A stretch of DNA of 64,000 nt, taken from NCBI RefSeq assembly GCF_044810985.1, contig NZ_CP085242.1, positions 186,001 to 250,000 of the forward strand. The letters are read 5' to 3'. This stretch comes from Marinospirillum sp031581385. GTDB taxonomy: Bacteria > Pseudomonadota > Gammaproteobacteria > Pseudomonadales > Halomonadaceae. Under the pieces are notes generated by a model that saw only the letters and a list, made by a program, of their open reading frames with translations, was not told the origin of the DNA and did not search any database. This document shows, piece after piece, positions 26,679 to 36,402 of this stretch. The stretch's first letter is position 1. Every line of letters begins with the position of its first letter. The position numbers and the translations under genes were made by a program.

Positions 26679-28118
26679 ATGTCTGATAAATATGATGTAG
26701 TGGTAATCGGCTCCGGCCCTGGTGGCTATGTGGCAGCCATACGTGCCGCGCAACTGGGTCTGAAAACAGCTTGTGTGGAAAAGTGGATCAGCAAGGAAGG
26801 CAAACCGGTTCTGGGCGGCACCTGCCTGAATGTCGGCTGCATTCCTTCCAAGGCACTGCTGGAAGCTTCCCACAAATACCATGAAGCCAAGCATGATTTT
26901 GCGGATTTTGGTATTGAAACCAAAGACGTCAAAATGGACGTCAAAAAAATGGTGGCCCGCAAGGACAAGATCGTTACCCAGCTGACCGGCGGCATTGCGG
27001 GTTTGTTCATGGCCAATGGTGTGACTTCTGTGGAAGGCACCGGTAAGCTGCTGGCTGGCAAAAAAGTTGAAGTGACCAGTCATGACGGCAAAACCCAGGT
27101 TCTGGAAGCGGACAATGTGATCATTGCATCCGGTTCCGTACCCGTTAACATTCCTTCTGCCCCTCTGACCGAAGGCGTCATTCTGGATTCCACCGGTGCT
27201 CTGGAAATCACGGAAACACCCAAGCGTCTGGGTGTGATCGGTGGCGGTGTGATCGGCCTGGAACTGGGCTCGGTCTGGAAACGTCTGGGTTCGGAAGTCA
27301 CGGTTTTTGAAGCCATGGACAGTTTCCTGTCTGCTGTTGACCAGCAGGTGGCCAAGGACGTCAAGAAGTCCATGACCAAACAGGGTCTGAACATTGAGCT
27401 GGGTGCTCGTGTCACCTCAACCGAGGTCAAGGGCAAAGAGGTTGAAGTAACCTTTACGGACGCCAAAGGTGAGCACAAGAAGACCTTTGACAAACTGGTG
27501 GTCTGTGTGGGTCGCAAGCCTTACACCGAGGGTGTTCTGGCTGATGATTCCGGGGTTTCTCTGGATGAACGCGGTTTTATCTTTGTTGACGACCAGTGCC
27601 GCACTGAAGTCCCAGGCGTTTATGCCATCGGTGATGTGGTTCGGGGTCCCATGCTGGCCCACAAGTCATCCGAAGAAGGGGTGATGGTTGCGGATATCAT
27701 TGCCGGACACAAACCGGAAATGAACTATGATGCCATTCCCAACGTCATCTATACCTTCCCTGAAGTAGCCTGGGTGGGTAAAACCGAAGAAGAACTGAAA
27801 GCGGCCGGTACGCCTTACAAGTCCGGTGTTTTCCCCTTCTCGGCAATCGGTCGCGCCATGGCCAATAACTGTACTGAAGGTATGGTAAAAATTCTGGCTC
27901 ATGAAGAAACGGATCGTGTTCTGGGCATGCATATTTTCGGTCAGAATGCAGGTGAAATGATCCATAATGGCGTCATTGCCATGGAGTTTGCTTCTTCTGC
28001 AGAGGATCTGGCTCTGACCTGCTTCGCACACCCAACACTGTCCGAAGCAGTTCATGAAGCAGCATTGGCTGTGGATGGTCATGCCATCCATATGCCCAAT
28101 AAGAAAAAGCGCAAATAA
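26679..28118 (+). CDS. lpd: Dihydrolipoyl dehydrogenase (E3)
   Basis: 479 residues. FAD motif VIGSGPGGYVAA at the start, the redox disulfide in GGTCLNVGCIPSK near residue 48, a second NAD-binding GGGVIGLELGSVW near 190, and the catalytic His-Glu in AHPTLSEAVHEA near the C terminus. It reoxidises the lipoyl group of SucB and, if no other copy exists, possibly of pyruvate dehydrogenase. Position after sucB makes it the E3 of this complex. Confidence 0.97.
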   Translation: MSDKYDVVVIGSGPGGYVAAIRAAQLGLKTACVEKWISKEGKPVLGGTCLNVGCIPSKALLEASHKYHEAKHDFADFGIETKDVKMDVKKMVARKDKIVTQLTGGIAGLFMANGVTSVEGTGKLLAGKKVEVTSHDGKTQVLEADNVIIASGSVPVNIPSAPLTEGVILDSTGALEITETPKRLGVIGGGVIGLELGSVWKRLGSEVTVFEAMDSFLSAVDQQVAKDVKKSMTKQGLNIELGARVTSTEVKGKEVEVTFTDAKGEHKKTFDKLVVCVGRKPYTEGVLADDSGVSLDERGFIFVDDQCRTEVPGVYAIGDVVRGPMLAHKSSEEGVMVADIIAGHKPEMNYDAIPNVIYTFPEVAWVGKTEEELKAAGTPYKSGVFPFSAIGRAMANNCTEGMVKILAHEETDRVLGMHIFGQNAGEMIHNGVIAMEFASSAEDLALTCFAHPTLSEAVHEAALAVDGHAIHMPNKKKRK

Positions 28119-28247
28119 ATCAGATGCGCTTCGAGGTGAGCCGGTCTGACCGACTGGTTCACGGGGGATGTTCGGCTTCAGTGGCTACCACCACAAGAGG
28201 CCGGATATCATCAAAGTAAGTAACAGACAAAAGACGGCATAGTACTT

Positions 28248-29414
28248 ATGAACCTGCACGAATATCAGGGAAAAAAACTTTTCGCCGATTACGGTCTTCC
28301 AGTTTCCACCGGTTTTGCAGTAGATACTCCGGAAGCAGCTGCTGAAGCCTGTCAGAAAATCGGTGGTAACATGTGGGTCGTCAAGGCCCAGGTACACGCT
28401 GGTGGCCGCGGTAAAGCGGGCGGCGTCAAGCTGATCAAATCAGCTCAAGAAGCTTCAGATTTTGCCAAGCAATGGCTGGGCAAGAACCTGGTGACCTACC
28501 AGACAGATAAAAACGGTCAGCCCGTCAGCAAGATTCTGGTTGAAAGCTGCACCGACATTGCTCAGGAACTCTACCTGGGTGCCGTTCTTGATCGTGCCAG
28601 TGGCCGTATTGTTTTCATGGCTTCCACCGAAGGCGGCGTGGAAATCGAGAAGGTTGCAGAAGAAACTCCCGAGAAAATTCTCAAGGCCACCATTGATCCT
28701 CTGGTGGGTGCACAGCCTTATCAGGCGCGTGAAATTGGCTTTAAACTGGGCCTGAACGCTGTCCAGATCAAGCAGTTCACCAAGATTTTCCTGGGTCTTG
28801 CCAAGCTTTTTGAAGAAAAAGATCTGGCTCTGCTGGAAATCAACCCGCTGGTCATCACTGACGAAGGCAACCTGCACTGCCTGGATGCCAAGGTCGTGAT
28901 TGATGGTAATGCCCTTTACCGTCACAAGGATCTGCAGGAAATGCGTGATCCTTCCCAGGAAGATGAGCGTGAAGCCAATGCTGCCAAATGGGAGCTGAAC
29001 TATGTTGCTCTGGATGGCAACATCGGCTGCATGGTTAATGGTGCCGGTCTGGCCATGGGCACCATGGACATTGTTAATCTGCATAACGGTCAGCCTGCCA
29101 ACTTCCTCGATGTGGGTGGCGGTGCGACCAAAGAGCGCGTTGCTGAAGCGTTCAAAATCATCCTGTCTGACAGCAATGTCAAAGCCGTACTGGTTAACAT
29201 CTTTGGTGGTATCGTGCGTTGTGACATGATCGCTGAAGGTATTATCGGCGCGGTTGAACAGGTTGGCGTTAAAGTGCCTGTGGTTGTCCGCCTGGAAGGC
29301 AACAATGCAGAACTGGGCTCCAAGAAACTGGCTGAAAGTGGCTTGAACATCATTGCCGCCACCAGTCTGACAGATGCAGCTCAGCAAGTTGTTAAAGCGG
29401 CGGAGGGCAAGTAA
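28248..29414 (+). CDS. sucC: Succinyl-CoA synthetase beta subunit
   Basis: 388 residues. Starts with MNLHEYQGKKLF, the usual N terminus; ATP-grasp features follow (KAQVHAGGRGKAGG near 45, EINPLVI near 200). C-terminal GGIVRCDMIAEGI is typical. With SucD it makes ATP or GTP from succinyl-CoA. It ends one base into sucD. No clear promoter is seen in the 129-base gap after lpd. Confidence 0.98.
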   Translation: MNLHEYQGKKLFADYGLPVSTGFAVDTPEAAAEACQKIGGNMWVVKAQVHAGGRGKAGGVKLIKSAQEASDFAKQWLGKNLVTYQTDKNGQPVSKILVESCTDIAQELYLGAVLDRASGRIVFMASTEGGVEIEKVAEETPEKILKATIDPLVGAQPYQAREIGFKLGLNAVQIKQFTKIFLGLAKLFEEKDLALLEINPLVITDEGNLHCLDAKVVIDGNALYRHKDLQEMRDPSQEDEREANAAKWELNYVALDGNIGCMVNGAGLAMGTMDIVNLHNGQPANFLDVGGGATKERVAEAFKIILSDSNVKAVLVNIFGGIVRCDMIAEGIIGAVEQVGVKVPVVVRLEGNNAELGSKKLAESGLNIIAATSLTDAAQQVVKAAEGK

Positions 29415-30286
29415 TGAGCGTACTAATCAATAAAGACACCAAAGTCATCTGCCAGGGCTTCACTGGTGGTCAGGGCACTTTTCACTCTGAACAAGCGATT
29501 GCTTACGGCACCAAAATGGTCGGTGGCGTCACACCTGGCAAGGGTGGTACCACTCACCTGGGCCTGCCTGTTTTCAACACTGTGAAAGAAGCGGTCGAAA
29601 CAACAGGTGCTGAAGCTTCTGTGATTTATGTTCCTGCACCCTTTTGCAAGGACTCCATCCTGGAAGCGGCCAATGCCGGCATCAAACTGATCGTGACCAT
29701 CACTGAAGGCATTCCTACCCTGGATATGCTGGATGCCAAGGTCAAGTGTGATGAGCTGGGTGTGACCCTGATTGGTCCTAACTGCCCAGGTGTAATCACT
29801 CCTGGTGAGTGCAAGATCGGCATCATGCCCGGTCACATTCACAAGCCAGGCAAAGTCGGTATCGTATCCCGTTCCGGCACCCTGACTTATGAAGCTGTCA
29901 AGCAGACAACTGATCACGGTTTTGGTCAGTCCACCTGTGTGGGTATCGGTGGTGATCCTATCCCCGGTTCCAGCTTCATCGACGTACTGAAACTCTTCCA
30001 GGAAGATCCCCAGACTGAAGCCATCGTTATGATTGGTGAAATCGGTGGTTCTGCCGAAGAAGAAGCGGCTGCTTTCATCAAGGATAATGTCACCAAGCCT
30101 GTAGTTTCTTACATTGCTGGTGTCACGGCACCTGCTGGTAAGCGCATGGGCCACGCCGGTGCGATCATTGCTGGCGGTAAGGGTACAGCTGATGAGAAGT
30201 TTGCTGCTTTGGAAGCGGCCGGTGTTAAAACCGTGCGCTCGCTGGCAGAAATCGGTGATGCTCTGAAGGAAGTGACTAGCTGGTAA
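29414..30286 (+). CDS. sucD: Succinyl-CoA synthetase alpha subunit
   Basis: 290 residues. CoA-binding start TKVICQGFTGGQGTFHSEQA and the phosphorylated catalytic His in KRMGHAGAIIAGG near residue 247. Start overlaps the sucC stop by one base (TAATG). Last gene of the TCA block, followed by a strong terminator. Confidence 0.98.
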   Translation: MSVLINKDTKVICQGFTGGQGTFHSEQAIAYGTKMVGGVTPGKGGTTHLGLPVFNTVKEAVETTGAEASVIYVPAPFCKDSILEAANAGIKLIVTITEGIPTLDMLDAKVKCDELGVTLIGPNCPGVITPGECKIGIMPGHIHKPGKVGIVSRSGTLTYEAVKQTTDHGFGQSTCVGIGGDPIPGSSFIDVLKLFQEDPQTEAIVMIGEIGGSAEEEAAAFIKDNVTKPVVSYIAGVTAPAGKRMGHAGAIIAGGKGTADEKFAALEAAGVKTVRSLAEIGDALKEVTSW

Positions 30287-30307
30287 GATCGGCTGGTTGA
30301 ATCCTGT

Positions 30308-30344
30308 AAAACCGCCTGTTCTTTTTAAGAGCAGGCGGTTTTTT
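30308..30344. terminator. Bidirectional terminator between sucD and the GST-family gene
   Basis: AAACCGCCTG (30308-30317) and CAGGCGGTTT (30332-30341) form a 10-bp stem that can extend inward (TCTT/AAGA); a T run follows on plus, and TTTT also on minus. It serves the convergent genes on both sides. Confidence 0.92.
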
Positions 30345-30348
30345 AATT

Positions 30349-30927
30349 TCAGGTGTTTAATCTGGGGTCGGTTTTTTTAACATACTCATGACTTAAGTGA
30401 TGATCACGAAAGTCTTTCAGTGCCGGTGTGGAGTCAAGCTGATCGAGTTCCCTGAAGTCAACCCAGTCCAGGAGGCAATAAAGGCAAATAGCCGGGTAAT
30501 TCCACTGTTTAAAGTGTCCGGCCGCTACCATCCCCTCAAGATGCAGCATCAGGTTGCTGATGCGTTCACGCTGGAGGTTGAAGTAAAGTGCATCCTGCTG
30601 GACATCAATACCTGACTTGGACAGCAGAAAGAGATGGACAAACGCCTGATTGGCTTCATCAATCAGGGTCAGAGCATTCTCATCATCCAGATCCAGCGTT
30701 TCTCTTTGCAGTTTTCTATTCAGGTAGTTGAATATCATCCGTGAATCATAAACCGTGTCTTTACCCAGTTTGAGTAAAGGGATTTTGCGGGCCGGACTGA
30801 CCGCTTCCAGCGTTTTACGGCCTTCCGGGGAAAAAATGTCCAGGGCCACAAACTCATAATCGGTATGTTCAAGCCAGATTCGCAATCTGCGCACATAGGG
30901 TGAGGTCAGGGATCCATAAAGCTTCAT
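30349..30927 (-). CDS. Glutathione S-transferase family protein
   Basis: 192 residues. N-terminal thioredoxin-fold domain beginning MKLYGSLTSPYVRRLRIWLE, with ARKIPLLKLG (cis-proline loop) near residue 47 and DSRMIFNYL near 62, then an all-helical C-terminal domain. The catalytic Ser/Tyr position is Ser7 or Ser9 region, so a glutathione-linked role is likely, but the substrate is unknown. It is not the rpsI-linked SspA by context. Confidence 0.85.
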   Translation of the reverse strand: MKLYGSLTSPYVRRLRIWLEHTDYEFVALDIFSPEGRKTLEAVSPARKIPLLKLGKDTVYDSRMIFNYLNRKLQRETLDLDDENALTLIDEANQAFVHLFLLSKSGIDVQQDALYFNLQRERISNLMLHLEGMVAAGHFKQWNYPAICLYCLLDWVDFRELDQLDSTPALKDFRDHHLSHEYVKKTDPRLNT

Positions 30928-30986
30928 ACTCTACCTCTTTTTTAATGACTAGCTTGAAGTTTAGGCGCTAAATACAAATTTGCCAG

Positions 30987-31241
30987 CTACTTGGACTCTG
31001 GTTCTGTCTGGGGGGCTTTTTTGATCAGCTTGGTGGCCAGTACCTGCAAGCGGGGGGCGCCGATCAGAATCAGCACAAAAGCAATCGGCCAGGCAATGTA
31101 AAAAGCCTGCCACCAGCGACCTGCAAAGCCATCACTCATTCCGGTATTAACAATGGTAATCACAAAAGTCATGATGGTGACCATGTAAATGGACATGACG
31201 AAGGAGAAAACATAGCGTGCATAACGGGCAGGAAAAAGCAT
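30987..31241 (-). CDS. Small two-helix membrane protein, DUF2798 type
   Basis: 84 residues with two membrane helices (about 10-32 and 45-65). The arrangement RYARYVFSFVMSIYMV and the WWQAFYIAWPIAF segment is that of DUF2798 proteins. Function unknown. The lysine- and proline-rich tail is probably cytoplasmic. Confidence 0.7.
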   Translation of the reverse strand: MLFPARYARYVFSFVMSIYMVTIMTFVITIVNTGMSDGFAGRWWQAFYIAWPIAFVLILIGAPRLQVLATKLIKKAPQTEPESK

Positions 31242-31365
31242 ACCTGGCTCCCAGTTGGTTTATTTAAGGATTTTCTTATTTTAATGCTTTCGTTTAATTC
31301 TGCACAGCCCTTTTCCTGCAAGCCTGTAAAGGGTAAGCTTATCAAACAAGTGTTTGGATTGAGTG

Positions 31366-31848
31366 ATGACTATGACCAACCAGCAAAAGCTGATCGGAAT
31401 CCGGCGGTTCATGACCCTGATTCCACACTGCAAGGCCCTGAACATGCAGGCTGAAGATGTTACGGAAGAAGGGGTGACTCTGTCGTTGCAGGGTGATCCA
31501 AGCTTTATGGGCAATGCCGAAAAAGAATTGATTCATGGCGGTGTCCTGAGTGTGCTCATGGATACTGCCTGCGGTTCAGCCGCAATTCTGGGCCTGCCGG
31601 AACCGGAGGTCTGCCCCACGATTGATTTGCGTATGGATCACTACCGGGCTGCCAGGGCAAGCCAGACCATATATTGTCGGGCCTGGGTGACCCGTCAGGC
31701 ACGTCAGATAGTGTTTACCGAAGGTTTAATCTGGCAGGAAGAGGATCTGCCCATTGCCAAGGGAACAGGAACCTTTATGCGTCTGGGCCCTGAACGAACC
31801 CCCAAGGGTTTTGCGGAACGTCTTTTCGGGCAGGAGTCGGCTAAATGA
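31366..31848 (+). CDS. PaaI-type hotdog thioesterase
   Basis: 160 residues from the ATG at 31366, chosen for the GGA seven bases upstream (other starts at 31363 GTG and 31372 ATG differ by a few residues). The hotdog signature HGGVLSVLMDTACGSAA lies near residue 61, and PTIDLRMDHYRAA follows. It should hydrolyse an acyl- or aryl-CoA. It overlaps the next, related gene by 4 bases. Confidence 0.85.
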   Translation: MTMTNQQKLIGIRRFMTLIPHCKALNMQAEDVTEEGVTLSLQGDPSFMGNAEKELIHGGVLSVLMDTACGSAAILGLPEPEVCPTIDLRMDHYRAARASQTIYCRAWVTRQARQIVFTEGLIWQEEDLPIAKGTGTFMRLGPERTPKGFAERLFGQESAK

Positions 31849-32297
31849 ATGAAAGTGATCTGCAAACGGCTCAGCTGGGGCAGCGTTTGTCTGCTGATGA
31901 GGTCAACAGCTGGTTTGATAAGATACCCTATGCCCAGCTTCTGGGTGTGACCGCTCTGGAGGCTGACAAGGGGCTGGTTTTTGAGCTGGCCAGCAAGGCC
32001 GATAATGTCGGTAACCCTTTGTTGCCTGCCTTACACGGTGGGGTACTGGCCGGTTTTATGGAAACAGCGGCGATATTGAATGTCATGGCCTACTCAGGCG
32101 GTCAGAGGGTGCCCAAGGTGATCGATTTTTCGATTGATTACCTGCGCTCGGCGGGTCTCAAAACCACCCTGGCTTCTTGTCAGGTCGGGCGTTTGGGTAA
32201 GCGGGTGGTTAACGTCTCAGTCACCGCCTGGCAGGGTGAGCAGCAGGAGCAGCCCGTCGCCCTGGCGCGTGCGCATCTGGTCTGGCCTAACGAATGA
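31845..32297 (+). CDS. PaaI-type hotdog thioesterase (second copy)
   Basis: 150 residues. HGGVLAGFMETAAI near residue 65 is the hotdog helix with the catalytic Glu/Asp region, and KVIDFSIDYLRSA follows, parallel to the upstream gene. ATGA overlap with that gene means coupled translation; hotdog enzymes are dimers, so the pair may form a heterodimer (inference). Confidence 0.85.
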   Translation: MNESDLQTAQLGQRLSADEVNSWFDKIPYAQLLGVTALEADKGLVFELASKADNVGNPLLPALHGGVLAGFMETAAILNVMAYSGGQRVPKVIDFSIDYLRSAGLKTTLASCQVGRLGKRVVNVSVTAWQGEQQEQPVALARAHLVWPNE

Positions 32298-32306
32298 TGA
32301 TTCAGC

Positions 32307-32334
32307 CTTGAAATCCCAACGCCTGTCCCCATAT
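32307..32334 (+). promoter_or_regulatory. Sigma-32 heat-shock promoter of htpG
   Basis: CTTGAAA (32307-32313), 13-base spacer, CCCCATAT (32327-32334): a full match to the RpoH consensus, 50 bases before the htpG ATG. Heat-shock control of htpG is well established in gammaproteobacteria. Confidence 0.93.
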
Positions 32335-32383
32335 TACGAACATCCTTTTAGATTAACCCTCAAGTCGTTCAGGAGTTCGTTAG

Positions 32384-34273
32384 ATGAGTCAGGCGGAAAA
32401 ACAAACCCTAGGATTTCAAACCGAAGTCAAGCAACTGTTGCACCTGATGGTGCATGCCCTTTATTCCAATCGTGAAATCTTTCTGCGTGAGCTCATTTCC
32501 AACGCATCCGATGCTTGCGACAAGTTGCGCTTTCAGGCCATCAAACATCCGGCGCTGCTGGAAGAAGACCCTGATCTCAAGGTGCAGATCAGCTTTGATG
32601 AAAAGGCCAATAGCATCACCCTGGAAGATAACGGCATTGGTATGGACAGGGACGATGTGATCGCCAACCTGGGCACCATTGCCCGCTCAGGCACCTCCGA
32701 ATTTCTCAAGCAACTGACCGGTGACGAGAAAAAAGACTCCAGCCTGATCGGTCAGTTTGGTGTGGGTTTTTATTCGGCCTTTATTGTTGCCGAGGAAGTG
32801 ACCGTGGAAACTCGCAAAGCCGGAGCCGCTCTGGCTGACGGGGTACGCTGGGTTTCCACCGGGGACGGTGAGTTCACCATTGAGCCCGTTGAGAAAGCCG
32901 GTCGGGGCACGCGTATTACCCTGAAGCTCAAAGAGGACGCCAAGGAATATGCCAATGGCTTCCGCCTGCGTAATGTCATCCAGAAATACTCGGATCACAT
33001 AGGCCTGCCCATCCAGTTATTGAAAGAAACCGAAGAGAAAGAGGGTGAAGAAGGCACCCAGGAATGGGAAACCGTCAACAAGGCCAATGCCCTCTGGACC
33101 CGCGCCAAAACGGATATCACCGAAGAGGAGTACAAGGAATTCTACAAGCATGTGGCGCATGACTTTGAAGATCCTCTGACCTGGAGCCACAACAAGGTTG
33201 AAGGCAAGCAGGAATACACTTCGCTGCTGTATGTGCCCAAACGCGCTCCTTTTGATCTCTACCAGCGCGAAGCACCGCGTGGACTCAAGCTTTATGTACA
33301 GCGCGTCTTCATTCTGGATAATGCCGAGCAATTCCTGCCGCTCTACCTGCGTTTTATCAAGGGTGTGATTGACTCTTCCGATCTGCCTTTGAATATCTCG
33401 CGTGAGATCCTGCAGCAAAACCCACAGATCGACAGCATGAAGTCAGCACTGACCAAGCGTGTTCTGTCGATGCTGGAAAAACTCTCCAAGGATGACGAGA
33501 AATACCAGGAATTCTGGAAAGAGTTTGGTCAGGTATTGAAAGAAGGGCCAGGCGAAGATTTTGCCAACCGGGAAAAAATTGCCGGTCTGCTACGCTTCAG
33601 CTCCACGCAGAACAGTGAACAGCAAGTCAGCCTGGGGCAATATGTTGAGCGCATGCAGGAAGGTCAGGACAAGATTTATTACCTGATCGGTGAAAGTCTG
33701 TCCCAGGTTAAGTCCAGCCCGCACCTGGAAGTGTTCCGCAAGAAAGGCATCGAAGTGCTGCTCTTGACCGATCGCATTGATGAATGGCTGATGAGCCATC
33801 TCAATGAATTCGACGGCAAGGAAATGGTTGATGTGGCCCGCGGCGATCTGGATCTGGGTGAGCTGGACAGTGAAGAAGACAAGAAAGCTCAGGAAAAGGC
33901 CAGTGAAGAGAAAAAGGATCTGGTTGAACGCGTCAAGAAGGCACTGGATGAGCGCGTCAGTGAAGTGAAAGTATCAACCCGTCTGACCGACTCACCCGCA
34001 GTCCTGGTACTGGGTGCGGATGATATGGGTGTGCAGATGCGCAAGATTCTGGAAGCGGCCGGTCAAAAAGCGCCTGACACCAAGCCCATTCTGGAGATCA
34101 ACCCGGAGCACCCCCTGATCGGTCGCCTGGAAAGCGAAAGCAGAGAGGAACGCTTCAGTGAACTGGCCCAGGTGCTTTGCGATCAGGCGGCCCTGGCTGC
34201 CGGGGAAACCCTGGAAGATCCCGGTCAGTTTGTGCAGCGGCTGAACCGTTTGCTGATGGAACTCAGTCACTGA
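32384..34273 (+). CDS. htpG: Chaperone HtpG (Hsp90)
   Basis: 629 residues. GHKL ATPase motifs: ELISNASDACDKLR near 33, DNGIGMDRDDVI near 85, GQFGVGFYSAF near 120. Middle-domain Arg region NISREILQQN and the dimerisation C terminus are present. ATP-driven folding and remodelling of client proteins in the cytoplasm. Preceded by its own heat-shock promoter and followed by a terminator, thus monocistronic. Confidence 0.98.
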   Translation: MSQAEKQTLGFQTEVKQLLHLMVHALYSNREIFLRELISNASDACDKLRFQAIKHPALLEEDPDLKVQISFDEKANSITLEDNGIGMDRDDVIANLGTIARSGTSEFLKQLTGDEKKDSSLIGQFGVGFYSAFIVAEEVTVETRKAGAALADGVRWVSTGDGEFTIEPVEKAGRGTRITLKLKEDAKEYANGFRLRNVIQKYSDHIGLPIQLLKETEEKEGEEGTQEWETVNKANALWTRAKTDITEEEYKEFYKHVAHDFEDPLTWSHNKVEGKQEYTSLLYVPKRAPFDLYQREAPRGLKLYVQRVFILDNAEQFLPLYLRFIKGVIDSSDLPLNISREILQQNPQIDSMKSALTKRVLSMLEKLSKDDEKYQEFWKEFGQVLKEGPGEDFANREKIAGLLRFSSTQNSEQQVSLGQYVERMQEGQDKIYYLIGESLSQVKSSPHLEVFRKKGIEVLLLTDRIDEWLMSHLNEFDGKEMVDVARGDLDLGELDSEEDKKAQEKASEEKKDLVERVKKALDERVSEVKVSTRLTDSPAVLVLGADDMGVQMRKILEAAGQKAPDTKPILEINPEHPLIGRLESESREERFSELAQVLCDQAALAAGETLEDPGQFVQRLNRLLMELSH

Positions 34274-34302
34274 TCACTGACTTTAACTTAACTTAAAATA
34301 AC

Positions 34303-34328
34303 AAAAGCCCGGTAGATGCCGGGCTTTT
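34303..34328 (+). terminator. htpG terminator
   Basis: AAAAGCCCGG-TAGATG-CCGGGCTTTT, 10-bp stem ending in T run, 30 bases after the htpG stop. Symmetrical enough to work on both strands. Confidence 0.92.
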
Positions 34329-34453
34329 GCATTATTTATAGTGCTGATAAATAAATACCATAGAAAGGGATCGGGTTCTTCTGGACAGAGGGCCTGTAGC
34401 TTAGTAAAGTTTGTCCTAATTGCAAAAAACTATGGGAAGAAGTGGAGAGACGG

Positions 34454-35416
34454 GTGGAAAGAAGAACACTTCTAAAAGCGCTGTCAGTGAGCGGCTTTGT
34501 GGCACTGGGTAGCGGCTCGGTCTTGAGACAGCTCAACCTGACCAAACAGCTTCCGGAAAGCTTTGGCATGGGGGCTGCTCAAGGGCAATGGGCTGCCTTG
34601 AACCTGCAACAGGGCATGGAGGATATCCTGCCGACTGAATTGAGCCAGGCCTTGACTCGTGTCCACCAGAAAGCGGTGGAAAAAACATCGGGAAGCAACA
34701 AACCCGATGCCCAGACGCGCAGCCGTTATTTTGAAAGTGTTTTCGATGACGACTACTTTCTCCCGGAAGAGAAAAGACTCACGATGCGCAAGGCCTACCA
34801 ACGCCTTGACCGCATGCAGAGTTTCATAGGTCACGGTAACTTCAACCTGGTTTCGTTTGACGATGCCCTGCGTTACGCCAATAACTACACAGAGATAGGC
34901 CGTTTTACACCGGCTGAACTGGAATTTCTGGATGAGCTCTACCATACCGATGCCCGCGAATATGGTTTTCATGGCGAAAAGGTGATGGCTAGCCTGACCC
35001 AGAGATTGCCCGAAAAAGATGTGAAGCGGGTGTCGGGAACCGGGCATCTGCTGTTTCAGGGCAAATCCCTGGCCTTTTATGAGAAGCTCCGTGAGGCCGT
35101 GGGTGAGGATCTGGTGTTGACTTCAGGCGTGCGCAGCATGGTCAAGCAGATGCACCTCTTCCTGGCCAAAGCTGAGCAGTCTGCGGGCAACATGTCCAAG
35201 GCTTCACGCTCTCTGGCCCCTCCCGGTTATTCCTACCATGCGGTGGGGGACTTTGATGTTGGCAAGGTGGGTTTCGGTTATCGTAACTTCAGTGACGACT
35301 TTGCGGAAACCGATGTCTACAAGCGTCTGCAGGATCTGGGTTTTGTGCAGATACGCTACACCAATGACAACAATTACGGTGTTCGCTATGAACCCTGGCA
35401 TATTCAAGTAACCTGA
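34454..35416 (+). CDS. Exported D-Ala-D-Ala carboxypeptidase-like protein (M15 / VanY family)
   Basis: About 320 residues from the GTG at 34454, chosen for the GGAGA seven bases upstream (a GTG at 34442 is possible). The N terminus ERRTLLKALSVSGFVALGSGS is a twin-arginine-type signal. The C-terminal third holds the M15 zinc motifs: SYHAVGDFDVG (H and D ligands) and YEPWHIQV (catalytic Glu, third His). The middle (residues 60-200) is not recognised. It probably trims peptidoglycan stem peptides in the periplasm. Confidence 0.8.
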   Translation: MERRTLLKALSVSGFVALGSGSVLRQLNLTKQLPESFGMGAAQGQWAALNLQQGMEDILPTELSQALTRVHQKAVEKTSGSNKPDAQTRSRYFESVFDDDYFLPEEKRLTMRKAYQRLDRMQSFIGHGNFNLVSFDDALRYANNYTEIGRFTPAELEFLDELYHTDAREYGFHGEKVMASLTQRLPEKDVKRVSGTGHLLFQGKSLAFYEKLREAVGEDLVLTSGVRSMVKQMHLFLAKAEQSAGNMSKASRSLAPPGYSYHAVGDFDVGKVGFGYRNFSDDFAETDVYKRLQDLGFVQIRYTNDNNYGVRYEPWHIQVT

Positions 35417-35443
35417 TCGCCCAGAGTAGTACCCGCTTCCCGG

Positions 35444-35469
35444 AAACCTCAGCACAGCCTGGGGTTTTT
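35444..35469 (+). terminator. Terminator after the M15 peptidase gene
   Basis: AAACCTCAG (35444-35452) pairs with CTGGGGTTT (35459-35467), one T-G wobble, loop CACAGC, followed by TTGTTTTTT. Confidence 0.75.
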
Positions 35470-35492
35470 GTTTTTTAAAAAAAGGATACAGC

Positions 35493-36332
35493 ATGTCAGC
35501 CCCAACAAAGCCACCTCTGTTTTTTCGAGGTTTACTTCTGGTTTCCATCCTGGTTGCCCTCGGCTCTCTGCTTGCAGAGCTGATCAACCCGACACCCCGG
35601 CCCTTGCTGGAGACTTTTCAGGCGGAAGCCCCTGACCCTTTGGACAGGATGCCGGATTACAGCCAGATCAGTCATATTCCCTGGCGCAAGGAAGCTTTCT
35701 TTTCGTCTCTGGTGCCTTTGGTGGTTTATGAAAACAAGTATATTGCCTGGCAGCGGGAGCAACTGGAAAAAGCCCATCAGGCTTTGCAGGAGGGCATTGA
35801 ACTGGCACCCAGGGATGAAAACTTTCTGGAGGCAACCTTTGACTACTATCGGGTGGACTGGCCCGCCAGTGAAGAAGACTGGGCAAAGATTTTCAAAAGA
35901 GTCATGCCGGTGCCCCCTGATCTGGTATTAATGCAGGGGGCCAAAGAATCAGCCTGGGGAACCTCGCGTTTTGCGCAGCAGGGCAACAACCTGTTTGGCC
36001 AGTGGTGTTTCACTGAGGGCTGCGGTCTGGTTCCGGAAAGACGCACACCGGACATGAACCATGAGGTTCGTCTGTTTTCCACAATTCAGGCCAGTGTGCG
36101 CAGCTACCTGCGCAACATCAACACGCACCGGGCCTATCGGGATCTACGCAACCTCAGGCAGGAAATTCTGGCCGAAGGAAAGACGCCAAGTGGTGTTGAT
36201 CTGGCTCCCGGTCTTATCCGCTACTCGGAAAGGCGTCAAGCCTATGTGAATGAAATCATTGGCTTGATCCAGAGCAATTCCAGGGGCATCGATCAGGCCA
36301 TGGAGAGCTATCACCAGGAAATATCCGAATAA
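35493..36332 (+). CDS. Bax-like glucosaminidase-domain protein
   Basis: 279 residues. One N-terminal membrane anchor (about 9-28, FRGLLLVSILVALGSLLAEL). The C-terminal half is a glucosaminidase (lysozyme-like) domain: LMQGAKESAWGTSRFAQQGNNLFGQWC with the catalytic Glu in AKESAWG, then FSTIQASVRSYLRNINTHRAYRDLR. This layout is that of the Bax protein family, which should cut or bind glycan strands in the periplasm. It follows another peptidoglycan-related gene. Confidence 0.85.
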   Translation: MSAPTKPPLFFRGLLLVSILVALGSLLAELINPTPRPLLETFQAEAPDPLDRMPDYSQISHIPWRKEAFFSSLVPLVVYENKYIAWQREQLEKAHQALQEGIELAPRDENFLEATFDYYRVDWPASEEDWAKIFKRVMPVPPDLVLMQGAKESAWGTSRFAQQGNNLFGQWCFTEGCGLVPERRTPDMNHEVRLFSTIQASVRSYLRNINTHRAYRDLRNLRQEILAEGKTPSGVDLAPGLIRYSERRQAYVNEIIGLIQSNSRGIDQAMESYHQEISE

Positions 36333-36402
36333 TTGACGGATCAAGACTGGTAACCGGTCAATAACCTAGTAAAATACTGGGTTATTGGCCGGGAGAAGCT
36401 GT

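Noticed and set aside
28455..29387. 310-codon open frame antisense to sucC
   Set aside because: sucC is unambiguous; the antisense frame has no start signal or known motif.
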